In this document: positions 35,741 to 48,358 of the stretch, in pieces
How positions within the stretch are numbered: the first letter of the stretch is position 1
How the letters are laid out: each line of letters begins with the position of its first letter
From: Phoronis australis
Taxonomy: Eukaryota > Phoronida > Phoronidae
Length of the DNA stretch: 64,000 bases
Direction of reading: 5' to 3'
Assembly: GCA_002633005.1 (NCBI GenBank)
Contig: NMRA01000115.1
Coordinates: 700,622 to 764,621 of the forward strand
Translations under genes and position numbers: made by a program
The notes under the pieces: generated by a model
Seen by the model: only the letters and a program-made list of their open reading frames with translations
Databases searched by the model: none
Told to the model about the DNA's origin: nothing

Positions 35741-36004
35741 AAGGAACCAGATGGGTTCCTTAATTACAAGAGGTAACACACACATTTCCGATACCCAAAG
35801 TACAATTGAGTATCGGATGCTAAGTGGCACAGGTTAGCATAGTACCAAATGGGTACATAATACCAAATGGGTATTGGCCGATTGCCTACCAACTGGGTCG
35901 AGCAAAACGGCAAATTCAATAACAAGTACCAAGTGGGTACAAACTGCCAAATGGGCAAATATCATATAAAGTACCAAGTGGGTACACCAAATAGCCAACT
36001 GGGC
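35741..36004. repeat. Cluster of short hairpins with a common CCARNTGGG core
   Basis: Eight short inverted repeats share a five-base loop ARNTG (A, then A/G, then A/C/G, then TG) between CC and GG: GGAACCAGATGGGTTCC (35743-35759), GTACCAAATGGGTAC (35842-35856), AATACCAAATGGGTATT (35859-35875), ACCAACTGGGT (35888), GTACCAAGTGGGTAC (35926 and 35971), TGCCAAATGGGCA (35945) and GCCAACTGGGC (35994). Outer stem bases differ between members but stay paired. Two other hairpins adjoin: CCGATAC/GTATCGG (35788-35816) and ATGCTAA/TTAGCAT (35817-35840). No family is recognised. Confidence 0.75.
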
Positions 36005-37099
36005 AATAACAACCTGCAAAGCAGGGTTCCGGATGCCCTGTCCTACCCTCCCCATTGATAACCGTTGTATCTCGCCGCGGGGTATTCCCCCAAAGCAGAC
36101 GGGGATTGCCGCAAGATATCCCACTTATACCCAGGGAAGTGGTTGTTTGGAACCAGGGTCATGAACGGAGGCGCCGCTGCGTATTGGCGAAGGATTGGTT
36201 TGGCGGTTTGAGGGATATTAGAATCGAAAGAAATCGGCCGTTACGAAAGCCGTCTGTGGCTAAAAGTAATAAATACGGAAAGTAACTTGTGTCCAGGACA
36301 ATTAACAACAAAAGGGAAAGAGTCTACTAGGTATAAAATTGGCTAATTAGGAAAACTTACGAGTGAACGTACTGTTGCTTGTGGCTGGGCCGACAGGAAG
36401 CTGGAGAGAAAGAACAAGCAGCGCTACCATCGGACTTGGTAGGAACTAACTAGGAGTTGGATATGAAGCATGAAGGGCTGTATAATGTTATTTGCCCAAA
36501 TAATAGGATTTATGTCAGAGTGCCATAAGTCTCATTAAGACAACTGTGTGTAAAGTATCTCCTTCCACTCAGCCATCAGAAGTGCTCTCATAATATCTAA
36601 TGAATGGCCAGTTTTCCACCTAGAAATATAATGCCGTTAAAGCACTCAATGTTTTGATTGGTGCCTATGTTAACTGCAATGCTTACGGTAATTGGTCATT
36701 TTGTGCACAACCTCCCAGCATCAGTCTTACATAACTGTAAATGAAAAATGTACATTGCAGAACAAATGTGCAAACAGAAATTCACAAGTTACATGTACAT
36801 ATTAGTAGAACAAATACAAAATTTGTTTGACATGCAATTTACATGCAGATTACAAGCTTTCACACAGGTCTGGTTTCCATTACTCACAACTGCAGGTGAT
36901 ACATCCATCCCATGGGAAACTTTGATAAATTGTCCTGAACTAAAACTGAAAGAAATGCAGAATGATAGAAATTGTTCAGACTTCTAAAAATTGTCAAGAA
37001 ATGACGAGTGTTACCTCAAAATTTTTAACTGGCAAGTAAAAACAGGAAACGACTCATAATGAACAACTAAAACCAATAGCAATAAAGTTTATTATGTAC

Positions 37100-39125
37100 C
37101 TCACATTGGTATCGTCTTCAGCAGCTGTTTGATTGATTACTACGGTATCACCAGATGCAAATTGGAGTGGTATTGTCGGAGACAGTTCGGACACATCTTC
37201 CTCCTGAAACATACAAAATCTGACAGCTATAGAAGTGCTTTTCATCAAACCTGAGTGTCATCTTGTGTTTAAGAGATTTGATTCAGATCTGTGTTGAGGG
37301 AAAAACGAAAGATATACACACCTCAAAGTTACCTTAGACTGCTCAATCTTGAGATGTTCATTCCATCATTGTCAACATCTTCTGCACTGCTGTTGTACAC
37401 CATATCAACATCAACACTAAGAGGATGTTATTCACTACCCAGATTATAGTCAGCAGTTGCGTCTTCCTCCAGAGGTAGAAATTGTTCATCATTTGAGCTA
37501 TCATATGTTTCCTCTTGTGATTCAGAATCACCAACAGGATCATCTTCCAATTATGAAGACGGCAAACAGTCATGCAGTCTTCACCTACCAGTACCCTTTG
37601 TACACACACCCCTTCTCATGGCCCTTGTCACAGAGGCTCTTGTTCTCGCAGCTCATACTGCACCTCCAGCCATCAGTGCTTGTGATACATCACCAGTTAC
37701 ACCACCTCTGGTTCTCATACCTCTTCCCCTGGTTCTTACCCCTCTTCTTATACCACACTCTACTAACACCTCTTCCTCTTACTCGTTCAGTTGGCCTCAC
37801 CAACTGAACTTCCAGTAACTGGTCCACATGTTCAGCATGGTGACACATTCCACCATGAGTGATACAAGATGGGCAAAAGCAGCTTAAGTTGCGATGTGGT
37901 TCATCACCACCCACGATGCAATGTAATTTTCGTGTGCCAAGAGCAGTCTTGGTACATCTTTCATCTCTATTGTGATTGATGTCTGTTGTTGGCACAAAGA
38001 GGATTGTTCTCTTGTGTGAGTGTCACAACTTTCAGTGTCATCTACAGAGAGCTGGTTCTGTGCAAATGTTGCCAAATCCCAGGCATCGTTTATATTGACT
38101 TGCTTCTGGTTCACTGCTCTTCTGGCACTGGACTTCATTACTATACCTGCTCCATCTGCTTTCCATGACGTGAACCATAAAAATGGCACTCAACTTTGAA
38201 ACCAAAATCCTGTGAACAGTAAGAAATGTCACAGAAAGGCCCACTGCTTTTGTAGTGAGCAGCCCAGCCATCATCGAGCTGAATTTCACGAATGATATGA
38301 AGAGAGCACTTTGACTGCAGACACTCGTTGGTGGAGTTTAAGAAAATGGTGCACTGCATGTTTATCGTGCGTTAAATCATCTGAAACAAATAGAATGATT
38401 TCTCGTACAGGAGTTGAGTCCTGACATGATTCAGCAGGGCAGTGACAGAAACGAACAATGGGGTGAACTGTTGCTTGGTTGTGTACCTAGTGTCCTGTTT
38501 GGATCTCATTCTGAGAAATACAGGCATAATTTTCAGCAAAATCCAAATTCAGCAGCACCCAGTCCTTTGGTAAGTTTTCTTTCAGCAGTCCAAACTGGTC
38601 ATTTTGCCAATTTTCATCAAAAAGATGTCTGGCAAATGGAGTTAGGTGCTCTGTCAGTTTGATGTCTAGCCCATTCAAACTTGTGGTTTCTTCGACGATC
38701 TTCATTCTGGTCACCTTCTTTCCAGCTCTGTTCACACCAGCATCTTGCTTGACCCACTGTCTAACTTTAATAGCTTCATCCCCACAGGCTTCCAAAATTT
38801 GGGAAAAATGGACCATGACCTTGTCAGTGCCGCACTCTGCACATTCCCGGTCCACACAGGCACGCGGATGGAATTGTGAGCCTTCAGATTTCGAACAAAG
38901 GGTCATGTCCTTGCAAGCATAACGACTGCCAAGACTTTTTAGTCCTGTACCCTTGGCAGTTGCATTGACAGCCTTGAGAAGTAAGTCAACATTGGTACAG
39001 TATTCAGATAAGCAACAGTTTACTGTACCATCGTTGTTTGTTACTGGTCGTGACATTTTGGGGTCGCCGCTTTCTCTATAACAAAGGCCTGTCTTAAATA
39101 AAGCATTCCTTGTTTGCTTTGCCAA
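37100..39125 (-). pseudogene. Decayed transposase-like gene (LDFAENY / HFYGSRHGK family)
   Basis: Frames from 39125 down give a Cys-rich region (ACVDRECAECG), then VLLNLDFAENYACISQNEIQ, an in-frame TAG near 38485, VSDDLTHDKHAV, DDGWAAHYKS, CHFYGSRHGK, then VNQKQVNINDAWDL and a Cys/His segment (LSCFCPSCITHGGMC, about 37810). An acidic linker and an exon-like piece at 37203-37100 (GDTVVINQ) bounded by TTTCAG and GTACAT follow. This order matches a family of long uncharacterised invertebrate and fish proteins I know as repetitive and transposon-like. The Asp of LDFAEN and of DDGWAA could belong to a DDE-type catalytic core (inference). At least one stop and two frameshifts break it. Confidence 0.55.
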
Positions 39126-40012
39126 CTGATTTCCTGTCTGGTACAGCTATACATGAAACGGTGATGCTAATACGTAGCTGATTTTCTGAATTGGAAACAC
39201 TATCAAGTGACTGTCAAATACTAAATCAGATTTTCCACAGACGTAGTTACGCGTGTAAAATCACTTGTTGTGATGTTATAGTTTTATATGTCCTTTTGTG
39301 ACTACATTCTTAATTCCTGTCAATATATTTTACATTTCTTTATACATTTCTGCTTCTTTCTATTACAAAAACATAACAGATTTTGGCGTAGTTGGCAGGA
39401 TTTGTTGCTGTAAGAACGAAATAATGCCAGCCTACTCACCCATCTTTTTTTATTCCTCACTAATACTCGTGTGATCAAAGTAGCTTTCATGAATTTTATG
39501 TCTACTGGAAGCATGGTTTGAATATTAGCATGGATAATGATATGTATTCGTCAGTGAGTGTTTCGGAAAATGAAAAAGGCTGATTTTTGAGAATAGGGAC
39601 TATACAAAAGAGCCACGGGTTTCGCTTTCACCCTGTATCTGTTGGTGGTTCTGCGTTTGTTTCCTAAAAGAGAGGATTCAATGTGCGGCTGAATCTTCAC
39701 AGGCAATTTACTACTAAGTTGCAGGTACGCGATCATCGTTTGCTTAGTCGGGGGCAAATTTTTTACAATTGAAGGTTTGGCTGTTTCCAACGTGAGGCAA
39801 AATGGAGATGAACAGATGTCAAAGTTAACAATATTTGCTTTGTCTCGCCATAATTCGGAAATAATTGTTGACATGGGAATGGTTTATTTTTCACAACTAA
39901 GATTTCCTTATTGAGCGATCTATCTCAAGAAGGGATATTTTGTCTTGAAAGTGTGTGTGTTTTTCCCAGGGGCACAAGAATAGTGAGGTGTCTGCTGGTA
40001 TACTCATTAGGC

Positions 40013-40676
40013 TTAATAGAAGTTTTCAATGAAGTTTATGTATGCGAAAAACATTTTTGATAATTCTACAGAACAAATTGAAAACAATATCACAGTGGAG
40101 AATTTCTGTTTACTCACCACGTTGCTGTGCTCGCGCATGAACAACTGTAGGCTGGTCCATTTCGACAAAAACTTAAATGATCGACGATTTTCCCGATTGT
40201 ACAGAAGGCAGCATAAGGAGAACAGGGGTGGCACCAGTGGCCAATATTCAAGTTTTCTCGATGACACAGTCCTGAATATTTGCAACAGTGTGGGGGCGGC
40301 AATTTCGAGCTGTAAACACAACTGTTCCCAAGTGAAGTTGGTCATTGATTCAGGTGCATGGTCTTCATTTGCAAGGCTTGCTTCTTTTCGCAAGGCTTTT
40401 ACTTCTTGCTTGATCTCATGCATTATGATTTGGAGCATGGTATCCTTGCCCCTCTTTGTTCGAGAAAGCGACCTCACGGCAACTGGTACATTGCGATTTG
40501 CTAAATTTCTCCTTGCAACTTTCGCATACCCTCGCTTTATTTCCTTGGGTGTTGGTATTTGAAATTACAAGATGGCACTTAGAATAGGCAAGTGGCACTG
40601 TGCACAAAACATTGAAAGATAAGTTACGAATTTGGACAGTACAGCTGAATTTTGAGCTCAATGTTGATGCGCGCAC
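40013..40676 (-). pseudogene. Transposon-type protein fragment (DUF6589-like N-terminal part)
   Basis: Frame 40676-40416 ends in a Cys pair cluster (CESCKEKFSKSQCTSC), and overlapping frame 40477-40013 has FTWEQLCLQLEIAAPTLLQI then a hydrophobic stretch with LYNRENRRSFKFLSKW. The W..L..EL...AP.LL and RN..M..Q pattern is familiar from the N-terminal half of repetitive DUF6589-bearing proteins of cnidarians and other invertebrates. A frame change separates the two parts. It may belong to the same decayed element as 37100-39125 or to a neighbouring one. Confidence 0.4.
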
Positions 40677-40679
40677 CCA

Positions 40680-42005
40680 GCCTTTAAAATGGGGGGCTCA
40701 GCTTTTTGACGATGTGAACCTTTTACAAACAACAAAGCAGGAGGACTAAATAAATGGGGTACCACGTTCAGAGCTCTGAATTTTGTGTTAGCGCCTTTTT
40801 AGGGGACTTTTGTCACGTTTTTCACGGACTTCTTGTTTCTCAAAGGCGGACCTTTTTGTCCACTTCACCAAATGGGGGGTCTCCTTCAAGCCCCCCTGGA
40901 TGCGTGCATGATGTTTACGTTATATATTTCTGTCGAGAACACCATTCACAAATACAGAAACAGCTTCATTGTCATTTTGCCATTCACAGGCATTTGGGAT
41001 CCATTTCAATAAAAATATAGTGTATTGCATTTATTCACCTAAACACAGTCTCACGGTCTCATTCTCATTTGAGGCAGGCCAAATACCACAACAGGTACTC
41101 ATGCAGTGACCTGTAATTTAACGCGAAACTTGTAGTGAAGCTTACAGGAAACAACAACTTTGCATCAGTACTTTTCTTTTTTTCTTGCCGGTAGATCATC
41201 GCCTGATTGCTATTTTCTTTTTCTTTCTTCCTTTCTATCGTCCTCTGTCTTTTCAAAGAGATATGTTTTGTTCCAATGTCTGGATGTCAAAATCTCTTTC
41301 TGCTCTTTAAGCTTTATTTGAGCTTGAACTGAGACAAGAAAAACAACACAGCGCTTTCTCACAAACCGACGTTTTGTCTTTAGCGGGGGAAGCAAATATA
41401 CCTAAGTTTCGCGCAACCCCGTCTCTACGGTTATGCCTCCATATTTCAATGTCCTTAGGAGGCCTTTTGGCTTTTTAAAAGGTTCGTTGCAATTCATGCA
41501 ATGTCTCTCACCATCCTTGTTAATACTGATGTGAATTGTTTTAATGTGTATATATATCTTAATTGTAAGTCAGTATCACTGTGTTATCGTTGGTCTGCAA
41601 GAACCATGACAGGCTTTGTATTACAGATCACTCAATGAAATTGTTCAGTTGATTTCCTACGAGATCATACTTAAATTTATCAACTGGCAGATAGGTCATG
41701 TTTTGAGCGAAACTGACACAGAACAGACACGTTTAGTAATAATACAAATGAACTTCGGAAAACGAATCATCGAAACCCTAACTTGAAAACCTTTTAAACA
41801 TTAAAATGTCAAATATGTACACAAAGACTATAAAATGTCACATCAACAGCATTATCAAATACAAACAATAATTCATTTAATACAATCAGTTTCAAGTAAT
41901 GCTAATTAAAGGCAAGTAGTGGCGGCCTAAGACATTACCATGGCATTTTGGAAACAAACATTTGATTGACAAGACAGCAATTTCTCACCTATTTAAAAGA
42001 TTGAG
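40680..42005. other. No gene recognised
   Basis: Scattered short frames only. A pyrimidine-rich stretch (CTTTT/TTTCTT) at 41165-41245 gives a basic minus-strand frame that is low-complexity. No RNA gene or element boundary was seen. Confidence 0.4.
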
Positions 42006-42012
42006 GTCATGA

Positions 42013-42240
42013 CGTCATATTACCTAGCGTGCGCAGTGTAAAAATGGTGAGTTCACAATTTTGGGAACTGAGGAACTGCTCAGAGTATTTATTCGAGTTG
42101 GAAGGAATTAAACACATCGACAACCTCCTAAGGTGTCCCTCTATGTGCAAAAGGTATTTATAACAATGTGACTTTGATGTTTTAGTCAGTGCGAGGCATA
42201 ATTTTCCAAAAAGCTTCCGGCGTATGGAGCCCCTATCGGA
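42013..42240 (-). mobile_element. Fold-back family F, right half only (copy 4)
   Basis: Matches the right arms of 9602-10243 from CCTAGCGTGCGCAGTG through AGGTGTCCCTCTATGTGC to AAAGCTTCCGGCGTATGG. The other arm is absent. Confidence 0.7.
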
Positions 42241-43140
42241 GCTTCATCGCCTCAGTACTGGCTTGCGCCAGCAGAGGCAATGGTCATTGCTTATCACCTC
42301 CATGCTTCCTCATTCCATGGCGAGTATTTACACATAGAGTGATGACGTACTTCACAAATCAGGTCACTTGTCTCGTGTTATGGCAGAGGCTTTTAACTTG
42401 TTCGAATTTTTGGACTCTAGTTGCGCCCATTATTATTTGACCACAGTTTGCATTTAAAATTTCTTTGATTGATCATAGAAATATGTATTCACAATAAGAC
42501 ACGGGATTATGACTGGTTTAATAACATCTTTAAAAGCAATTATTTCGTTCTTAAACTAGTTTGACCGACTCCCTCAATGAGAAAAATAACCATGATGTGA
42601 GCAATTTTTTTGACTGACTCCATAACGGGCGTATGCTCGTTTTTAAGTTTGATTTTTTAGTTTAGAACATGTTTATTTTTCACCTGTGCAGAATCTATCA
42701 CATATTTGATGTGTACTCTTTTGCTCGATGTACTTAAATGTGAGAAAAAAAACACCCAAATGCGTAAAAACATAATGAAACGAATACTCTGTCGACATGT
42801 CACAAAATGGCCGCCCCAAAAACGCTCAGTGTATTTAAAACGCAACATAGTCATGTAATTTTTTACTTTTTAGCACATTATCAATGAAATAATATGACAC
42901 ACTATCCATTTCCATTTTTTATTTCATAAAATTACAATTAAGAAATTAAAAATAGTCAGGACGAAAGTTGCTGAATAGCCGAGGATGACCCATATCTCTC
43001 CTTTAACAGGCGTCTTGCTAGCGCACATCCCTCGGGGTTTGACTAAACAACACTCAAATAAGTGTATCCCTGGGTTTACCAACACATTGTTGGACTAAGC
43101 AGTTCAGCTTAATAGCATCATCTAAACCCTTGCATTCGAT

Positions 43141-43725
43141 TCAGTTATCAAAGGCTACAATAAACTGATAGTACTTCAGAGGGTCCCCGTTAAACTTAAT
43201 AAGCTGTGATACTATCTGGTACTGACTGAGTTTGACATCTAACAACGTTTGAACAACATTTGTTAACACTTCAGATTCATAGTTACCGGTAGTTCTATAG
43301 GTGTCACTGTCTCGCAAGGGTGTCGATTGGGGGGCCATCTTTGCTCGCTTTTCTTCACTCTCAAGATCCATCATTTTGACCCTGATGTCAAACTCAAATT
43401 GTTTCACTTCTAGTTCCTGTTGCTTTTCCAGTATGGCAATTTCGCTCTCCCGTCTCTGCTTTACTATCAACAGTTCATTTGTTTTTTGTCGCATCAGTCG
43501 TTCAGACTATAAGTCTGCTATTTGCTTTTCCAACAGTGTGATCTACTCATTATCAAGGTTTCCACTGAGGTTGACAGAACTATTCATGTTGAGTGACTGT
43601 TTTTTTTTTTCGCAAATAACTTTCTCTCGATCAAGTCCTGTGATTAACTGTAGCACCTTGTTTGGCTCTAATGAAAATGTCATTTGCTTCAGTTCATAGT
43701 TATTTTCGCTCATGACAATACACAC
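43141..43725 (-). pseudogene. BEL/Pao-type gag fragment
   Basis: Minus-strand frames give MSENNYELKQMTFSLEP, a break near 43543-43500, then a long Glu/Lys coiled coil (ESEIAILEKQQELEVKQFEF) and finally LIKFNGDPLKYYQFIVAF. The FNGDPLKYYQF signature is the start of the gag region typical of BEL/Pao retrotransposons. Stops before 43494 and at 43141 break it. No LTR was identified. Confidence 0.65.
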
Positions 43726-43850
43726 GATATGATATCTGGAGTATCTAATGTGGTTTCTAATGCGGTTAATCTACAAATAACAAATCAAACTGTAGAGTGA
43801 TATCAAAACTACTAAAGCGAGGTCTACTCGACTAGATAACACTTTAATAA

Positions 43851-44917
43851 CTAACCTTTCTTTCCACGCTGGGAACTTAATTTTGGAACATCTAATATCT
43901 GTTTCATAACAAAACAAAATTGCCGCCAAGCCTCCTCTCCACGCCAATTTGAGGCAGCACCATACAGAGCCAATATCCTCAAGATGCTGTAGGCAACACT
44001 GTCTTTCAAGCTCAATCCATTTCTAAAACTCCAGTATGGCCTGAGTTCTCTCATGTTACTTAGGAAACCAGTGCTGATAAACTCGCTGAATAATGACACA
44101 GTCATGTTTTGGAGTCTCAGAACGAATTTCAACAAAACAGGGTTGTACGTCGAGGTAGATTTCACGATCCATGAATCTCTTTGGTAGATCTAACAGGCTG
44201 TCAGCTAACTCCATTTCTTGAACTGGTTGATATTTAATCGTATAATCATAACTCTGTAGTCATAGAAGAAGACGTTGGAGATGAGATGGGGCTGCAGACT
44301 GTGTTTTCTTTGTGATTACTTCTAGGGGCTTGTGATCAGATTCCAAAGTAAACAGACTTCTTTTTATGTATATGTGGAATCATTGGTCACCAAAAACACA
44401 TGCTAAAAATGCTTGCTCAATTTTAGCATATCGCAGTTCTGTTGGCGTTAAGTTTTTGGGAGCAAAGGCTAACAGCTTACCGTCTTGGATGAGCGCAGCT
44501 CCCAAGTATGTCTGTAAAGCATTGATTTGGATTGTAGTTGGTGCCTTTGGATTGAAATATCGTAGGTTACTAGGATGTTGGATTAGAGACTTCAGTTTTT
44601 CAAAAGCCTGTTGGTGTTCTGGGCACCCCTGGATAGTGGGCATCTTTTTTCAGGAGCTGTTGTTGTGACCCTAATGTGTCGCTCAGCTTAGGGACATATG
44701 GTCCCAAGTACGTGACTATTCCAAGAAATGACTGTAGTTCAGTGACATTGGAAGGTTGTTTGAGTTCGTGATGTGATAAATGTGCCTTACATTGTATCAA
44801 CGCTGTAACCAAGTAACTATGTTGTACTGACCAGACTTCACAAAACATTGCTGAAATATTGTTTCGGTCATCTAGTTTTGTCGAACTGTTCTGTGGAAAC
44901 ATGCTTGCAAAGTGCAT
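43851..44917 (-). pseudogene. Ty3/Gypsy pol fragment (RT end, RNase H, linker)
   Basis: Reading down: KQPSNVTELQSFLGIVTYLGPYVP (44760 region) is the end of reverse transcriptase. HQQAFEKLKSLIQHP, LGAALIQDGKLLAFAPKNL and LRYAKIEQAFLACVFG (44643-44380) are the tether and RNase H start. LFTLESDHKPLEVI (about 44350) is the RNase H DHKPL block, and LADSLLDLP (about 44190) replaces the usual ADALSRLP. LRPYWSFRNGLS (about 44035) matches the linker before integrase. Several frameshifts and stops are present. It is adjacent to a BEL gag piece in the same orientation but is a different superfamily. Confidence 0.75.
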
Positions 44918-45204
44918 TTTGAAAAGTACGATGAGATATTAGTTAATAAAAGTACAGAACTTTCTATTCGAATTCAAGCTTCCATATCATATTTACACAG
45001 GAACATGCTTTTCAAAGACAAGAAGTGAAATGTTACAACCATTCACTGCATAACACTCTTATAATGGTCACTACATAATACCCGCGTATTGAAAATTTTC
45101 AACTAAGTCAAAGAATGCAGGACATGCACAAAAAGCTGCAATTATTCAGTTCATGCATTTCTACTAACAATACTTGGTCTATAATTGATAAGCATGAATA
45201 CAAC

Positions 45205-46219
45205 TTAAACAATCATGGACCCAAGGTGCACATAGGAAATAGGTAATTTCCTTTTCAAAATCTTATAGGTTTTTGCATAGCCTATAACACGCTCCAAGTG
45301 AATACCTTTTGAAGCAATCTGTCTGTCACGAACAACAGTAGCTGCTTCAAACTGATTAATGCCTTTAAGAGGCATTGGCGTGTTGACTTTCACATCTTTA
45401 TTTGCAAAACAATCTTGAACCATTATACCACGATCAGCAAGAATGCTGTCGCCTTTCTCGAACATATTTGGAGTGGTGATCAATGGTCCTCTCTCTATAA
45501 TTTGTCGGTCACTTATAGAACCACCATACGAGTCACTTACATATGAAACGCAACCTCATGGTGTGACACCAATCATGGTCTTGAGCGTATTGTTGTTCTT
45601 GTATGAGGACCATGTCGCTCGTTGTACATTGCAATTGGAACTTCGTTCAATGGGTACCTCAGTCGCATCCAAAATGAGTCTAGTGGATGGAAAAATCTTC
45701 TTAAAGTGCTTAGGGAAATGTTGATTGATGAGCTCCCTGCTTGGCCACAACTCCAAGTCCTTCAGTTCATAAAACACAAATCTCAACCATGTTTTAAACA
45801 CATTGCCAACTGTTTTTTGACTAATTTTGAAATCGAGAGCCAACCCATAGTCATCTTTTGCTTGGCAAAGCTTTATCAGACTGAGAAACAGTTCATTTCG
45901 AGGGTCAAGAGACTTTGATGAATAATCAAGCTGACTAACTGCAGGACCCAGCATGTTAAAAAACATTAAAGTGTTCAAAACTTTCAAATCCTGTGAGGTA
46001 CTTCATTGCCTTTGGGTTGTCTGCATAATTTTCTACTCTCGTGCCATCTGTCAGAAAACTGCACTGTACTTCTGCCAAACATGTGGTAGTATTACACGAT
46101 GATGGTGTTTCATCTGAAGCAATTTCAATATCGGCCTCAACAAGCAATGGATCAAAATCTTCCTGTATCTTCTCAGCTCGTTCTGAAGTTCTCGTCACAA
46201 ACGAAAGCTCATACATCAA
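45205..46219 (-). pseudogene. ISL2EU/IS4EU-type DDE_Tnp_4 transposase, broken
   Basis: Frame 46219-45956 (ends TGFESFEHFNVF) continues, one frame over, into 45987-45556: LALDFKISQKTVGNVFKTWL is the helix-turn-helix, then WPSRELINQHFPKHF and LILDATEVPIER with the first catalytic Asp. After an in-frame TGA (near 45557) it goes on as SDSYGGSISDRQI, SILADRGIMVQD and IASKGIHLERVIGYAKTY, giving the later Asp and Glu. No THAP finger is joined upstream, though family members often have one. One frameshift and one stop make it non-functional. It shares the PIF/Harbinger group with the MITE at 16.6 kb. Confidence 0.75.
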
Positions 46220-48358
46220 ATCAACACATTTGGTGTTAGATGAAAGTAAAAAAATGACAAACGATTGGGTGGATTTACTCGACTTTTAGACCAGCAATAG
46301 GAGATTCGCCGAGAGCTTCGGGTCAACAAGGCTTTGGGATCAGAGAGAGCTGACGTTCTGATTATTACAATCAAGATACAGTAGGAAAAAATTACTTTGG
46401 TCTAAACTCAGGGAAGAATTTAGCCCTGATATCATTCTCATAAGAGTCTTCAGTCCGACTCGGGGCAAGTTCGGCATCACCATGTAGTTCAATCCCTTAT
46501 CCAGGTAAAAGAATACATGTTTGAATTCACTTATACTGTTGTTTATTTCAAAACAATTCAAATTGCACACGGCTGGGGCCGATCCTGCCTCGCATGACGG
46601 TTTTGCTTAATAGTATTTCCCAAGCTCCTTTTTTCAGCTACGGCTAACACAATGGATCGAACTACCAGTGTCTGACTGAGAGTGGAAGCACACACTCAGA
46701 ATTTAAAGAAATCTAACCACTGGGAACTTGGAAATAGAACAAAAAATGTATAAAAATTGATGCAGTAGTGACCCTTTGGTAAAAGAGTGGTGACGATCCT
46801 TAGGCAGTGGTTGTAGTGACCCTTGAAGAAATTTCCAAAACAAATGCGTTGACTAAAATTCTACAAATCTGAGAATGCAGAAGACAGTAGAGATACCAAT
46901 TAGAAATGCACTGCACAATGATATGATACTGTGGAACGTTGCGAGAGTGATAAAAATGTAATTTGTACTTTATGGCCAGATGTCAGATGCTCACAGGAAA
47001 TGCAGTCTTTAAAAAACCTCAAACTGAAAAGGGTTGGGCGCCAGAGGTGTTATCAATTGTAGCCATTACCTATTCAGCTGCCAGGATGTGGTTGGTGAGC
47101 TTAGCTTCTACAAATCTTGGGGCTTTTGGCGACAACATAACATGACCACCCAGATTTCACCTATTCCAAGGATGATACTGTACATTGTTGTAGTTAGTGA
47201 TTATGTGATGAAGTGCCTGTAAATGGCAGAAATTTGGTATCCACTGTGTCCATGGAGAGTGTTTGTTCAACAGGATCTTTTCCAAGCGTAATTTTTGTTC
47301 GGCTACTGGCCTTTAATTTGACATGTTTGCTAAATCTTTGTTTTTCTCGAATGACATGAGAAAAAATGCCAAAATGTGCAGTACTTCATCTGCCCATAAA
47401 TGATGCAAATTCTTCCCTGGCCTTTGGTAATGTAAACATGTTTGTTTAGTGGGGCTCTGAAGAATTCTCCTTCGTTCAATTGCCTTCTCCTCCCACATCT
47501 GTGGACACCACTTCATGGTTCATGGTCTGGATATGAAAGGGTATTTATGTTCAGCTGTAGTTGTCAAGTACTGTCCCTTTCACATTAAGTACAAGCTAAT
47601 AAATTACTGACACTTTTGCTTAACAGTGGAGTTTTCAACAGTAGTCCAAGCTTCAAAACTTGTTGGAGTTCAGTTCAGCGTCTCTTTCAAATCGTATGAG
47701 AAATTGAAAGATATCTGAACAATATATTGTACCAATTTGTGGAATGGTGTGATTTTTTCAGTGACTTTTAACTAGTAAGCAATACCAAGTCAGAATATGT
47801 TCTACATATTGTTTTGGTCTTGTAAGATTGGAATCCTGTTCTGAATGCCTGTCATTTTATTGAGCTTTGTGATTGCCTTTAAGGACAATGTTTTGTGTTG
47901 TCCTGGGTCAAGTTCAACACTCATGTTTCGCCATGTATTTTTGTTAAGTCAGAGCATGTGATTTTGGCCTTATTTTTCTCTCTGCGAGACAGTTATTGAA
48001 CTTGACCCAGTTTACACTAAAAAACTGAGATGTTTTAATTTTGATACAAATTGCTACAGACATTTATTTATTTTACAGTTGAATTTGTTGTTAATGAGAT
48101 GTGTGTTATTGATCTTTACTTTATATACAAATTACTTTGCTATTGTCTTTTGTTTTGTATATTTTACAAAGGGTATTAATAAACATTTATAGAATTACAT
48201 TGAACTGTGTTCAGTCTTTATTATAGTTCTTATTAAAGTGATACCTTTTTGGCTTATTTGATTGATGGTTATTATTCCTTGTTGGTTTTCATATTTGAAA
48301 AAATATCCTGTTATATCTGTAGTGTTGTACTGACAGGTAATTGTTGTCTCTCTTTTGC
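46220..48358. other. No gene recognised
   Basis: Only short isolated frames without splice support. Most of this reads as ordinary AT-rich spacer. A poly-pyrimidine tract and CAG (TCTCTCTTTTGCAG, 48347-48360) ends just where the next MITE begins. Confidence 0.4.

Noticed and set aside
43141-44917. One composite retrotransposon
   Set aside because: The pol part is Ty3/Gypsy and the gag part is BEL/Pao, and on the minus strand pol precedes gag, so these are two separate fragments.
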